A DNA stretch of 64,000 nt. Origin: VFKU01 sp038916785 (lineage in GTDB: Bacteria > Hydrogenedentota > Hydrogenedentia > Hydrogenedentales > GCA-2746185). The stretch spans positions 1-64,000 of the forward strand of contig JBCLBO010000010.1 in the NCBI GenBank assembly GCA_038916785.1, in the 5' to 3' direction. Each line of letters begins with the position of its first letter. Position 1 is the stretch's first letter. Below the pieces are notes generated by a model. That model had not been told where the DNA came from. It searched no databases and saw only the letters and a program-made list of their open reading frames with translations. Below, one piece after another: positions 44,846-53,146 of this stretch. The translations under genes and the position numbers were made by a program.

Positions 44846-46168
44846 ATGCGCACACTCCGCACCGCCGCAATTTTCTTCACGGCATTCGCCGCGATGCCGA
44901 TATTCGGCGAGGACACGAAGACCCTTGGGGAGATCTTGGCGGAGATCGATGAGAAAGCCTCGAAGATCGAAACGTATTCCGCCGATCTCGCCACGCAGAC
45001 GAACCTGGGCAGTATGAAGATGAGCTTTGACGGGTCCGTTCGCGGCAAAGGCTCCATGTACGATTCGATCATGAGCATGGACATGTTCGGCCTGAAGACG
45101 GGCAGGCGCACGGTCACCGGCGCGGACGGGATCATGTGGATCGAGATGGACATGATGGGCGAGAAAACGGTCATGAAGACGACGGCCGAGAAAATGACGC
45201 GCGCAGTGAGCGAGATGGCGGGCGGATTTTTCGGGTTCGCAAACGTGTTCACGGGATCGAATATGTCGCCCGACCCGCGCACGCTACTCAAGACGTACTC
45301 GGAGGCCTACGATTTCGAAAGTGCCGCCGCCGAGGATCTCGATGGCACGCGCGTGTACGTCATCGCCGGGAAGTTGAAAGGCGATGCGGCGGCCGAGGCC
45401 GAGGACGACGACGAAGAAGGCGTCGAGGCGGCCGCGGGCGAAGAGGACGAGGAGATGCTGCTTGCCTTCGCCGATCTGATGGGCGGATTCGGCCGGGTGA
45501 AAATCTTCGTGGGGGCGGACGACGGGTTTGCGCGCAAGGTCGAGATGTTGAACAAGAACGACTCGCCGGTCTTGACACTTGTCTATAGCAACATCCGGAT
45601 CAATCCGCCGATCGAGGACAGCGTCTTCGCGTATACGCCGCCGGACGGCGTTGAAGTCATGGACATGGCGGAGATGATGAACGGCGGCGCGAGTTTCAGC
45701 GGCGCCGGGTTTGACGGAGGCGGCTCCGGTTTCAATACCAAATTAGCAGTCGGCGATATGGCGCCGGACTTCGAGGGAACGTCCTCGGACGGGAAGTCGG
45801 TGAAGCTTTCCGAGTACCGCGGTAAGATCGTCCTGCTCGATTTCTGGGCGACGTGGTGTTCGCCCTGCGTGGCGGAATTGCCCAACGTGATCAAGGCGTA
45901 TGAGGAATTCCATCCGAAGGGCCTCGAAATTATCGGCCTGAGCCTCGACGACGATCGCGCGGTTTTCGATTCGTTCGTGCGCAGCCACAAGGGCCTCGTG
46001 TGGACCCAGCTCTTCGACGGCGCGGGTTGGGAGTCCGCGATTCCCGCGCAGTACGGGGTCGATTCGATTCCGTTCACGCTGTTGCTCGACAAGGACGGGA
46101 AGATCATTGCCAAGGATCTCGCCGGCGACGAGTTAAAGGCAGCAGTGGCCGAAGCGCTCGGTGAGTAG
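44846..46168 (+). CDS. Exported TlpA-like thioredoxin with DUF2092-type N-terminus
   Basis: The 440-aa protein has a signal peptide (residues 1-21). An N-terminal beta-rich domain of about 280 residues resembles the LolA/DUF2092 lipoprotein-carrier fold. The C-terminal thioredoxin domain has W-A-T-W-C-S-P-C near residue 340 and a cis-Pro segment D-S-I-P-F-T. Within the N-terminal domain a 30-residue acidic, low-complexity insert (E-A-E-D-D-D-E-E, E-E-D-E-E-M) breaks the fold, possibly as a metal- or protein-binding loop. ATG 44846 follows AAAGGA. Confidence 0.85.
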   Translation: MRTLRTAAIFFTAFAAMPIFGEDTKTLGEILAEIDEKASKIETYSADLATQTNLGSMKMSFDGSVRGKGSMYDSIMSMDMFGLKTGRRTVTGADGIMWIEMDMMGEKTVMKTTAEKMTRAVSEMAGGFFGFANVFTGSNMSPDPRTLLKTYSEAYDFESAAAEDLDGTRVYVIAGKLKGDAAAEAEDDDEEGVEAAAGEEDEEMLLAFADLMGGFGRVKIFVGADDGFARKVEMLNKNDSPVLTLVYSNIRINPPIEDSVFAYTPPDGVEVMDMAEMMNGGASFSGAGFDGGGSGFNTKLAVGDMAPDFEGTSSDGKSVKLSEYRGKIVLLDFWATWCSPCVAELPNVIKAYEEFHPKGLEIIGLSLDDDRAVFDSFVRSHKGLVWTQLFDGAGWESAIPAQYGVDSIPFTLLLDKDGKIIAKDLAGDELKAAVAEALGE

Positions 46169-46171
46169 TGA

Positions 46172-46196
46172 GTAGGGCGGTCATGACCCGCCCTAC
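46172..46196. repeat. Palindrome between convergent genes
   Basis: GTAGGGCGG and CCGCCCTAC flank TCATGAC. It fills the 24-bp gap between the convergent thioredoxin and queF genes, and its right arm supplies the queF stop codon. It is well placed as a two-way transcription end. Confidence 0.75.
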
Positions 46197-46621
46197 CTCG
46201 CGAGGTATTCCGCCTTCACCGTGCTGGCGAGGCCGCCGCGAGCGTTGGCGCGAATTTCTAGGGACATTTTTTTGGGCTGAACGGCGCGGACGAGATCGTC
46301 GAGTATGCGTTTGACGAGGTGCTCGTACCAGATGCCGACGTCGCGGTAGGACATGAGGTAGTACTTGAGCGAGCGCAGTTCGACGCATTTTTTGTGCGGC
46401 GTGTACGTCAGCGTGATTTCGGCGAAGTCGGGCAGGCCGGAGAAGGGGCACACGCTGGTGAATTCATTCGTCGTGGTGACGATCTCGATGTCGGGGCCTT
46501 TGCCGGCGTACTCGTAGTCGAAGCATTCGAGGGCGGCGGCGTCTATCGCCTCTTCGCCTTTGAAGGGCAGCCTGCGATCCTGGGCCTTGAACTGGTCTTT
46601 GGGTCTGCGTTTATTGGCCAT
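46193..46621 (-). CDS. queF: 7-cyano-7-deazaguanine reductase QueF
   Basis: The 142-aa protein is the short, unimodular type of QueF, which reduces preQ0 to preQ1 with NADPH in queuosine synthesis. The catalytic Cys58 and Asp65 are in T-S-V-C-P-F-S-G-L-P-D-F, and the family motif E-L-R-S-L-K-Y-Y-L is present. The start overlaps the end of queD by 11 bp. It is the last gene of the queE-queD-queF operon. Confidence 0.95.
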   Translation of the reverse strand: MANKRRPKDQFKAQDRRLPFKGEEAIDAAALECFDYEYAGKGPDIEIVTTTNEFTSVCPFSGLPDFAEITLTYTPHKKCVELRSLKYYLMSYRDVGIWYEHLVKRILDDLVRAVQPKKMSLEIRANARGGLASTVKAEYLAR

Positions 46622-47306
46622 GGTAAATGCACTTCGAGGTGCAGGTCTCCGCGATACTCACCATTGTTAGTCCGCCGGTCTCCGGCGCGAGCGCGTTCCA
46701 AATCCAACGCGCGGCCTCTTCCGAGGTCGGGTTTTCCAGTTGCATCACGTCGTTGAGGCAGCGGTGATCGAGCCGCTCGTACACCTCCAGCAACGCCGGC
46801 GCGAGTGTATCGGCGCGGGCTGCGGCGACTTCGACGATGAAACTGTGCCCGTGCATGGTATGGCATTTGTGCGCGGCGGGCAAGCGGCGCAAGGCGTGGG
46901 CGGCTTCGAATCCGAAGCGCACGCGCTCGGGGAGGGCCTGGGCGCGGTCGATGTGCAGGAGCTTCGGCGCGAAGGCGCACTCGCCGCGAATCGCCACGCG
47001 CAGGTCCTTCAGTTGCGCGAGGCGCGGGCGCAAGCGTTCGAGCAGCCAGGCGCGCAGGCCTGCGCAGGTCACGTCGTTCATCCCGGTGACCTCGTTCAAG
47101 GTCTTGTGATCGAGCTGGTCGTAGAGGTCGTCGAAGTGCTGGGTGATGTCCGCGTAGTCCACGAGCCAGCCGAGCCGTGCGTCGCAGTCGCCCGCGACCA
47201 CCAGGTCCACGACAAAGCTGTGGCCGTGCAGGCGGGCGGGGTCGTCGCGCCAGGGCGTGGCGTGGGCCGCTTCGAAGGTGAACTGTTTGACCAGTTCGAC
47301 GCGCAT
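46611..47306 (-). CDS. queD: Tandem QueD fusion (6-carboxytetrahydropterin synthase, two domains)
   Basis: The 231-aa protein is two QueD/PTPS domains joined head to tail; normal QueD is about 120 aa. Zinc ligands are kept in both: domain 1 has H15 and H27-G-H29, domain 2 H137 and H152-G-H154. The catalytic Cys is present only in domain 2 (C148 in H-K-C-H-T-M-H-G-H); domain 1 reads D-D-P-A-R-L-H-G-H there. Domain 2 also keeps N-P-T-S-E-E, while domain 1 has N-D-V-T-C-A. Domain 1 therefore looks non-catalytic. ATG 47306 overlaps the queE stop. Confidence 0.9.
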   Translation of the reverse strand: MRVELVKQFTFEAAHATPWRDDPARLHGHSFVVDLVVAGDCDARLGWLVDYADITQHFDDLYDQLDHKTLNEVTGMNDVTCAGLRAWLLERLRPRLAQLKDLRVAIRGECAFAPKLLHIDRAQALPERVRFGFEAAHALRRLPAAHKCHTMHGHSFIVEVAAARADTLAPALLEVYERLDHRCLNDVMQLENPTSEEAARWIWNALAPETGGLTMVSIAETCTSKCIYHGQ

Positions 47307-47983
47307 CACACGCCCCGTTCGGCCGGCGGCCAGACGAACTTGTGAAGCTGCAACTGGAAGCGCACGTCGAGGCGGTCGTCGAGAATCCAGCGCACGAGCT
47401 CGGCCGGCTCGATCGCGCTGAAGACAGGCGAGAAAAGGACGGCGTGGCAGCGGCGCGTCAGCCCGTATCGGCGCGCGGTGTCGCGCGCCCACTCGTAGTC
47501 TCGGCGGGAGGCGATGACGAACTTCACTTCGTCCCGCGCGTTGAGCGCTTCGATGTTTGGCCAGAAGTTTTTTTCGCATTCGCCGCTGTCGGGGCATTTC
47601 AAGTCCATGATGCGGATGACGGCGGCGGGCAGCGGGTCGATCGGCAGGCTGCCGCTGGTCTCGATGAGCACGGTCATGCCGGCGTCAAGCAGTGCCTGCG
47701 CGAGATCGATGCAGGCTGGCTGCACGAGGGGTTCGCCGCCGGTGATCTCGACGAGCGGACACGCGAACTCGCGGCACTTCGCGACAATGTCGCCGATGCA
47801 GACGTTTTCGCCGCCGTAGAAGGCGTAGGCGGTGTCGCACCACACGCAGCGCAGGTTGCACCGCGCGAGCCGCACGAAGATGCACGGCAACCCCGCCCAG
47901 GTGGATTCACCCTGGACGCTCTTGTATATCTCCGTGATGCGGAGTGTTTTCTTGAGGGGTTCTGTGACGACGGATTCGGACAC
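47306..47983 (-). CDS. queE: 7-carboxy-7-deazaguanine synthase QueE
   Basis: The 225-aa radical-SAM enzyme converts 6-carboxytetrahydropterin to 7-carboxy-7-deazaguanine. It has the cluster motif C-N-L-R-C-V-W-C near residue 42 (the usual C-x3-C-x2-C), the substrate motif Q-G-E-S-T-W-A-G and I-T-G-G-E-P-L. It is the first gene of the que operon. queC is not in the operon and must lie elsewhere. Confidence 0.95.
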   Translation of the reverse strand: MSESVVTEPLKKTLRITEIYKSVQGESTWAGLPCIFVRLARCNLRCVWCDTAYAFYGGENVCIGDIVAKCREFACPLVEITGGEPLVQPACIDLAQALLDAGMTVLIETSGSLPIDPLPAAVIRIMDLKCPDSGECEKNFWPNIEALNARDEVKFVIASRRDYEWARDTARRYGLTRRCHAVLFSPVFSAIEPAELVRWILDDRLDVRFQLQLHKFVWPPAERGV

Positions 47984-48365
47984 GGCGATTTACCGGGAGA
48001 GGTTTTGGACGCGGGTAGTCTACGGACATCGTGCCAAGCGGCACAAACCGCTCAGGCCTCACGGCGTACGGCAGAAGACCAGATTCTCGTGGCGACGACG
48101 CCCAGCTCCGCTGGGCTAAGTAAGCGGCAGCTATCGCTGCCGCAGTCCAAAGAGTCGCGTGTAATTCGATTCCGAATTGTCTTGTTCAGGCGGCGGATCC
48201 TAAAGCGCTGGGCTAAATTCGTCCGACCCCTGCGGGTTCCAGCCATGTATTCGAGACTGGACTTCAATGAGCTCGTTGCGCCGGTCTTTGCGCGTGGGCG
48301 CGGCTGGATGTTAGGATTTTTGGGTTTGTGGGTGGCGTCTGCGTCTTGGCGGCGAAGGAATCTGG
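47984..48365. other. Intergenic stretch with tandem hairpins
   Basis: No gene is supported. Two adjacent perfect hairpins, GCCCAG/CTGGGC (48100-48116) and GCGGCAG/CTGCCGC (48124-48143), lie upstream of the divergent queE and GT2 genes. No preQ1 riboswitch consensus was found in front of queE. Confidence 0.5.
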
Positions 48366-49127
48366 ATGTATCGCGATAAGCGCGTGGTGGTGGTGATGCC
48401 GGCCTACAACGCTGCGCGGACGCTGGAGACGACGTACCGCGAGGTGATGGAGCAGGGCGTGGCCGATCACGTGGTGGTGGTGGACGACGCGAGCCACGAC
48501 GCGACGGCCACGATCGCGCGGACGCTTCCGCATACGACGGTCTACACGCACCCGGAGAACCGCGGCTACGGCGGCAATCAGAAGACGTGCTACCGGTTGG
48601 CGCTCGAAGCGGGCGCGGACATCGTGATCATGGTGCACCCGGATTACCAATACACGCCGCTGCTGATTCCCGCGATGGCCTCGATGATTGGCAACGGGTT
48701 GTATCACTGCGTGCTGGGTTCGCGGATTCTCGGCGGGCAGGCGATTCGGGGCGGCATGCCCTATTGGAAGTACATCGCTAACCGCGGGCTGACCTTCGCG
48801 GAGAATGTGCTGATGGGGGCCAAACTCTCCGAATACCACACGGGGTACCGCGCGTTTTCCCGCGAACTGATCGAGAAGCTGCCGATCGAGCATAACTCCG
48901 ACGATTTCGTGTTCGACAACCAGATGCTCGCGCAGATTCTGTGGTTCGGCTATGTGATTGCCGAAGTGTCGTGCCCGACGAAGTACTTCCCCGAGGCGTC
49001 AAGCATCAATTTTGGGCGCAGCGTCGTGTATGGGTTTGGCTGCCTGCATACGGCGCTGACCCTGCGCCTTGCGCGGATGGGGCTGATGAGCCTGGCGCGC
49101 TTTCCCGCGGCGGGACGCCCCGGATGA
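48366..49127 (+). CDS. Family 2 glycosyltransferase (dolichyl-phosphate mannose synthase-like)
   Basis: The 253-aa GT-A enzyme has V-V-V-V-M-P-A-Y-N-A-A near the start, V-V-V-D-D-A-S-H-D (nucleotide-sugar site), M-V-H-P-D-Y-Q-Y (metal-binding acidic site) and G-S-R-I-L-G-G-Q. It resembles DPM1-type transferases that charge a polyprenyl phosphate with a sugar. It overlaps the methyltransferase gene by 4 bp. Confidence 0.9.
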   Translation: MYRDKRVVVVMPAYNAARTLETTYREVMEQGVADHVVVVDDASHDATATIARTLPHTTVYTHPENRGYGGNQKTCYRLALEAGADIVIMVHPDYQYTPLLIPAMASMIGNGLYHCVLGSRILGGQAIRGGMPYWKYIANRGLTFAENVLMGAKLSEYHTGYRAFSRELIEKLPIEHNSDDFVFDNQMLAQILWFGYVIAEVSCPTKYFPEASSINFGRSVVYGFGCLHTALTLRLARMGLMSLARFPAAGRPG

Positions 49128-49942
49128 GCGGACCGGTGGCCGCGCGCCATCCGAACGAGCGGCGCTTCGAGGAGTTTTTCATCCGCGACAGCTACGTGAC
49201 GCTGAAGAACTATCTCTACAATTATCTGGAGCGAAAACGCGCGATCAATCGGCGGATCGAACAGGCGCCGCGGGGACGGATCCTCGAAGTGGGCAGCGGG
49301 CTCTCGCCGATCGTGACGGAGCGGGACGATGTGATCTATTCGGAGTTGTCATTCCGGGCGATGCAAACGCTCAAGCGCGTGCAGCACCGCGGCCGCTATG
49401 TTGTCGCGGACGGTACGCGGCTGCCCTTCGGCCCGGAGTCGCTCGACCAGGTCATCTGCTCGGAGGTGCTCGAGCACGTGGAGGACGACCAATCGGCGAT
49501 CGGCGAACTGGCGCGCGTGTTGCGTCCGGGCGGTCTGGCGCTGATTACGGTGCCGCACAAGAAGTCTTATTTCGCCGCGGACGATCGGTACGTGGGCCAC
49601 TTCCGGCGCTATGAGATCGCCGAGATGCGCGACAAACTCGCCCGCGCGGGGCTCGAACTTACCGCGGTGCGCAAGGTGCTCGGGCCGCTCGAAAAGGCTA
49701 CCATGTTGACGATCGTGACGCTGCTCGGGGCCTTCGAGCGGGCGGGCCGGCGCGAGCAGCGGCCGCCGGCGGAGCGCGGCTCGCGGGTGGGCGCGTGGAT
49801 GCGCGGCGCGCTGCGGCCGATGTTCAAGTACGCGCACCGCGGCTACGCGCTGCTCGCGCGGGCCGACGCGGCGCTGATGCCGCAATCGTGGGCGGCGGTG
49901 CTGCTGTTCGAGGGCGTCAAGCCGGGGCCCGGCAAGGCATAG
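49124..49942 (+). CDS. SAM-dependent class I methyltransferase
   Basis: The 272-aa protein has the SAM motif I-L-E-V-G-S-G-L-S near residue 53, V-V-A-D-G-T-R-L-P-F and S-E-V-L-E-H-V-E-D, followed by L-A-R-V-L-R-P-G-G. This is methyltransferase type 11. ATG 49124 overlaps the GT2 stop (ATGA). The pair probably works on one glycolipid or cell-surface glycan. The last 60 residues are an Arg/Ala-rich extension. Confidence 0.88.
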   Translation: MSGPVAARHPNERRFEEFFIRDSYVTLKNYLYNYLERKRAINRRIEQAPRGRILEVGSGLSPIVTERDDVIYSELSFRAMQTLKRVQHRGRYVVADGTRLPFGPESLDQVICSEVLEHVEDDQSAIGELARVLRPGGLALITVPHKKSYFAADDRYVGHFRRYEIAEMRDKLARAGLELTAVRKVLGPLEKATMLTIVTLLGAFERAGRREQRPPAERGSRVGAWMRGALRPMFKYAHRGYALLARADAALMPQSWAAVLLFEGVKPGPGKA

Positions 49943-49960
49943 GGAAATTTGCGGCGACTC

Positions 49961-51772
49961 ATGGCGGCTTACTCATTGAAACCATTGGCCGGTTATGTGC
50001 CTTTCGCGGGGCCGGTGGTGTGCGTCATTCTCGACGGCGTCGGCCTCGGCAAACGGGACGAGTCGGACGGCGTCTATCTCGCGCACACGCCGGTGCTGGA
50101 CGCGCTCATGCGCGGGCCGCTGTATCTGCCGATCAAGACGCACGGCACGGCGGTCGGCATGCCCTCGGACGAGGACATGGGCAATTCGGAGGTGGGGCAC
50201 AACACGCTGGGCGCGGGCCGTATTTTTGCGCAAGGCGCCAAGCGCGTTGCCGACGCGATCGCCTCGGGAGAATTATTTCGGAGCAAGACCTGGCGCCGGG
50301 TGATTGAGACGGCGAAGGCCGGCGGCACGGTGCATTTTATTGGCCTGCTCTCCGACGGTAACGTGCATAGCCATATCCGGCACCTGCTGACGATGCTCGA
50401 CGATTGCGCGAAGAACGGCGTGGCCCGCGTGCGGCTGCATGTGCTCGCGGACGGCCGGGATGTGGACGAAAAGTCGGCGTTGCGGTATCTCGATACGGTC
50501 GAGAAGCAGCTCGCGACGATCAACGCCGGCGCCGGCCGCGACTACCGCATCGCCTCGGGTGGCGGGCGCATGATCGTCACGATGGATCGCTACAACGCGG
50601 ATTGGCGGATCGTCGAGCGCGGCTGGAAGGCGCACGTACTGGGCGAGGCGAGGGGATTTTCTTCAGCCACCGAAGCCATTCAGACGTACTATGGCGAGAA
50701 TCCTGACGTGACCGACCAGTATCTCGACAGTTACGTGGTTGTTGATAAGGGCAAACCGATCGGCACGATTCAGGACGGCGACGCGGTGATTTCATTTAAT
50801 TTTCGCGGCGACCGCGCGATCGAGATTTCGCAGGCCTTCGAGCAGGACGAGTTCACGCATTTCGATCGCCAGCGCCGTCCCCGAGTGTTCTTCGCGGGGA
50901 TGATGGAATACGACGGCGATTTGCACGTTCCCAAGCACTACCTGTTGCCTCACGCCGCGATCCCCGGGACGCTCGGGCAATACCTCTGCGGGTCGGGCGT
51001 GACGTCGTTCGCGATTTCCGAAACGCAGAAATACGGTCACGTGACGTACTTTTGGAATGGGAACAACTCCGGTTATATCGAGCCGGCCTTGGAGGAATAC
51101 GCCGAGATTCGATCGGACCTCGTGCCCTGCGACCAGAGGCCCTGGATGAAGGCGGCGGAGATCACCGACGCAGTCATTGCGGCGATTCAAGAGGGCAAGC
51201 GCAAATTCATCCGGCTCAATTATCCGAACGGCGACATGGTGGGGCACACGGGCGTGCCTGCCGCGGTGCGCATCGCGGTCAGCGCGGCGGACCTCAGCCT
51301 CGGGCGGTTGCTGCGTGCGTTGGAGCGCGCGGGCGGCGTCGCGCTGGTCCTCGCGGACCACGGCAACGCGGACCTGATGTTCACGGAGAGGGACGGCGTG
51401 CGTATGCCGCATGTGGCGCACACGCTCAATCCGGTGCCCTGTGTGGTGAAGGACTATTCCGGGGCGAATCGGTGGACGCTTGCGGTGCGGGATCGGATCC
51501 AGACGCCGGGGCTGAGTAATATCGCCGCGACCTTGTGCATGCTGCTCGGCTTCGAGCCGCCGGCGGAGTATGACCCGTCGTTGATCGCGTTGGGGGGGGT
51601 GATCGGGACTTCAGGCGGGCGGGGACGCCCGCCGCCACTGTGGGTCCCAAAAATGGTAGAGGCCGGCGGGAGCATCCCCCGCGCCGGCCTCGCCCCACGG
51701 GTGCCTTGCGCCAAAAAAATTATTGAACCGGGAGGTCGCCTGGCCCCGCTACGCCGCCAGCCGCCGACCTAA
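49961..51772 (+). CDS. gpmI: 2,3-bisphosphoglycerate-independent phosphoglycerate mutase
   Basis: The enzyme interconverts 3- and 2-phosphoglycerate. It has the metal site I-L-D-G-V-G, the phosphoserine motif D-M-G-N-S-E-V-G-H-N, D-G-R-D-V-D-E-K-S and D-H-G-N-A-D-L-M. ATG 49961 was chosen over TTG 49949. The family normally ends near P-P-A-E-Y-D-P-S-L-I (about 51585). Here about 60 further codons run through a G8 tract (51591-51598), a GC hairpin and into the 3' end of the convergent pilin gene. With one G fewer, a TGA would stop translation directly after the tract, so the extension is probably the result of a one-base slip. Confidence 0.93.
   Translation: MAAYSLKPLAGYVPFAGPVVCVILDGVGLGKRDESDGVYLAHTPVLDALMRGPLYLPIKTHGTAVGMPSDEDMGNSEVGHNTLGAGRIFAQGAKRVADAIASGELFRSKTWRRVIETAKAGGTVHFIGLLSDGNVHSHIRHLLTMLDDCAKNGVARVRLHVLADGRDVDEKSALRYLDTVEKQLATINAGAGRDYRIASGGGRMIVTMDRYNADWRIVERGWKAHVLGEARGFSSATEAIQTYYGENPDVTDQYLDSYVVVDKGKPIGTIQDGDAVISFNFRGDRAIEISQAFEQDEFTHFDRQRRPRVFFAGMMEYDGDLHVPKHYLLPHAAIPGTLGQYLCGSGVTSFAISETQKYGHVTYFWNGNNSGYIEPALEEYAEIRSDLVPCDQRPWMKAAEITDAVIAAIQEGKRKFIRLNYPNGDMVGHTGVPAAVRIAVSAADLSLGRLLRALERAGGVALVLADHGNADLMFTERDGVRMPHVAHTLNPVPCVVKDYSGANRWTLAVRDRIQTPGLSNIAATLCMLLGFEPPAEYDPSLIALGGVIGTSGGRGRPPPLWVPKMVEAGGSIPRAGLAPRVPCAKKIIEPGGRLAPLRRQPPT
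51659..51691 (-). terminator. Terminator of the pilin genes
   Basis: A 10-bp perfect stem, GAGGCCGGCG (51659-51668) with CGCCGGCCTC (51682-51691), lies 29 bp past the pilin stop at 51720. In the minus direction it is followed by TACCATTTTT. It may also serve gpmI from the other side. Confidence 0.65.
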
Positions 51773-52235
51773 TGACCCCGCTCTCGTCCGCGAAGAATCC
51801 CTTCGAGCCGGTGCCATCCATGACAATCGGGTCGGCGTTGCATGCGAAGATCGGCGCGCCATCCACGCCGCCGGGCACCACGAGGTATAAGAACCCCTGG
51901 CGTCGTCCCAAGCCCAGCGGCTCGTCGATGAAGGAGGGCGCCGTGGCGGCCAACTGCGGGAGCGTGCCGTACTGGCCCATTCCGCTCGGAAAGGCAAGGA
52001 TTGCAGCGGTCTGATACTGCTGCTCGACCGTCGTGATGGTCCGGATGTTGGAAACGGCCGCGCCCTCGTTTGACACCATGCGCGCGCGGACTAGATTTGG
52101 AATCGCGACCGCCGCGATGATAACGATGATGGTGATGCAAATCATGAGTTCGATGAGCGTAAACCCTGAATCGCTCCCGTGCATTGGAGCTGTCGGGGCC
52201 GCCATCACTTCCGGCTGTAGTCTGCGTCTCGACAT
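51720..52235 (-). CDS. Type IV pilin-like protein, second in pair
   Basis: The 171-aa protein starts at ATG 52235 behind GAGGGA. A long leader precedes the prepilin site (S-G-F-T-L-I-E-L-M-I-C), and the hydrophobic helix ends A-I-P-N-L-V-R-A-R. The rest matches the first pilin (E-Q-Q-Y-Q-T, G-M-G-Q-Y-G-T-L, F-F-A-D-E-S-G-V-I-R), so the two are recent paralogues. The 22-residue leader before the cleavage Gly is longer than in the partner. Confidence 0.85.
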   Translation of the reverse strand: MSRRRLQPEVMAAPTAPMHGSDSGFTLIELMICITIIVIIAAVAIPNLVRARMVSNEGAAVSNIRTITTVEQQYQTAAILAFPSGMGQYGTLPQLAATAPSFIDEPLGLGRRQGFLYLVVPGGVDGAPIFACNADPIVMDGTGSKGFFADESGVIRSAAGGVAGPGDLPVQ

Positions 52236-52281
52236 CGTTCGATCCCTCAGTAGACCGCATTTGGGCCAGCGTTTTGAGTTT

Positions 52282-52316
52282 CGGCTGGTGGCCGGGTCTG
52301 TCCCGGCCACCAGCCG
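52282..52316 (-). terminator. Hairpin between the two pilin genes
   Basis: A 15-bp perfect stem (CGGCTGGTGGCCGGG with CCCGGCCACCAGCCG) has a 5-nt loop. It lies 37 bp after the stop of the first pilin gene and lacks a T-tract. It more likely protects the upstream mRNA or lowers read-through into the second gene than acts as a full stop. Confidence 0.55.
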
Positions 52317-52352
52317 CTGAGCGTAGTTCAAGTGTGGGTTACGCGAGCTTGC

Positions 52353-52814
52353 TTACTGGACCGGGTTGCTGGCAACCGTCGCGACCCCACCCAGCTCGAA
52401 GCGGATCACGCCGGACTCATCCGCGAAGAAGCCGCGGCCGCCCGAGGCGTCCATCGTGATCGGATTGGCATTGCACGTGAAGGTCGGCGAGCCATCCGTA
52501 TCAACCGGCGTCGCGGTGAAGTCATAACCTTGCTTCCGGCCCTCACCGAGCACGCTGTCCACGAAGGGCGGCACCGGGGTCTTGAGATCGTCAAGGGTGC
52601 CGTAGGCGCCCATGCCGCTTATCATCGGCTTGATGGCGGACGACTGGTACTGCTGTTCGGCCGAGGTGATCGTGCGCATCGCGCCGATCGCCGAGCCTTC
52701 ATTCGCAACCATGCGCGACCGAAGCAGGTTCGGAATCGCAATGGCGGCGATGATCGCGATAATCGCGATCACAATCATCAATTCAATCAACGTGAAACCA
52801 CTTTTCTTCTTCAT
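52353..52814 (-). CDS. Type IV pilin-like protein, first in pair
   Basis: The 153-aa protein starts at ATG 52814 behind AGGAGG. It has a short leader M-K-K-K-S-G, the prepilin peptidase site G-F-T-L-I-E-L-M with Glu5, and a hydrophobic helix ending I-P-N-L-L-R-S-R. The small globular domain has a single pair of Cys candidates. The strong ribosome site, sigma-54-like promoter and following hairpin suggest it is the more abundant pilin. Confidence 0.9.
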   Translation of the reverse strand: MKKKSGFTLIELMIVIAIIAIIAAIAIPNLLRSRMVANEGSAIGAMRTITSAEQQYQSSAIKPMISGMGAYGTLDDLKTPVPPFVDSVLGEGRKQGYDFTATPVDTDGSPTFTCNANPITMDASGGRGFFADESGVIRFELGGVATVASNPVQ

Positions 52815-52903
52815 GGCATTTCCTCCTGTTGTTTCCACAACGGTAGTTTTAGTCCCCTGGCCCTACCGGGCCCAGCTTCGTGCTTGCGTGCTTGGGAACC
52901 AAT

Positions 52904-52919
52904 GGCAAGGCCGATGCCA
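52904..52919 (-). promoter_or_regulatory. Sigma-54-like promoter of the pilin genes
   Basis: Read on the minus strand, TGGCATCGGCCTTGCC keeps the invariant GG and GC elements exactly 12 bp apart and matches TGGCAC-N5-TTGC at all but one base. It lies about 90 bp before the pilin ATG. Sigma-54 control is well known for type IV pilin genes. Confidence 0.55.
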
Positions 52920-53117
52920 AGGGTGGGACTCGCTCGTAAGCTGTTGAATTTACAATAGTTGTCAGTTTTCACTGATTGGGAAACGACTATATATGCCCGT
53001 ATTTTCGCGCATCCCGCGTCGCGCGGGGCCGATTTTTGTAACTTTTCTGGACTGGGGTAGTTTTACGTGCGGAAATGAAGGGGCGACACAGAAAACAATT
53101 GTCAACACAGATTTTTC

Positions 53118-53146
53118 TTGACAATATACGAATAATCAATTATCGT
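53118..53146 (+). promoter_or_regulatory. Near-consensus sigma-70 promoter
   Basis: A perfect -35 box TTGACA (53118-53123) and TATCGT (53141-53146, two mismatches) are exactly 17 bp apart, in an AT-rich stretch. The predicted start lies about 100 nt before the 40-aa peptide gene. Confidence 0.65.

Noticed and set aside
47984..48120. Possible preQ1 riboswitch before queE
   Set aside because: Neither the preQ1-I loop sequence nor its A-rich tail with pseudoknot partner is present on the minus strand.
53077..53105. TTGACA on the minus strand facing the pilin genes
   Set aside because: There is a perfect -35 box but no acceptable -10 at 16-18 bp (CCCTTC and neighbours). The sigma-54-like site is the better candidate.
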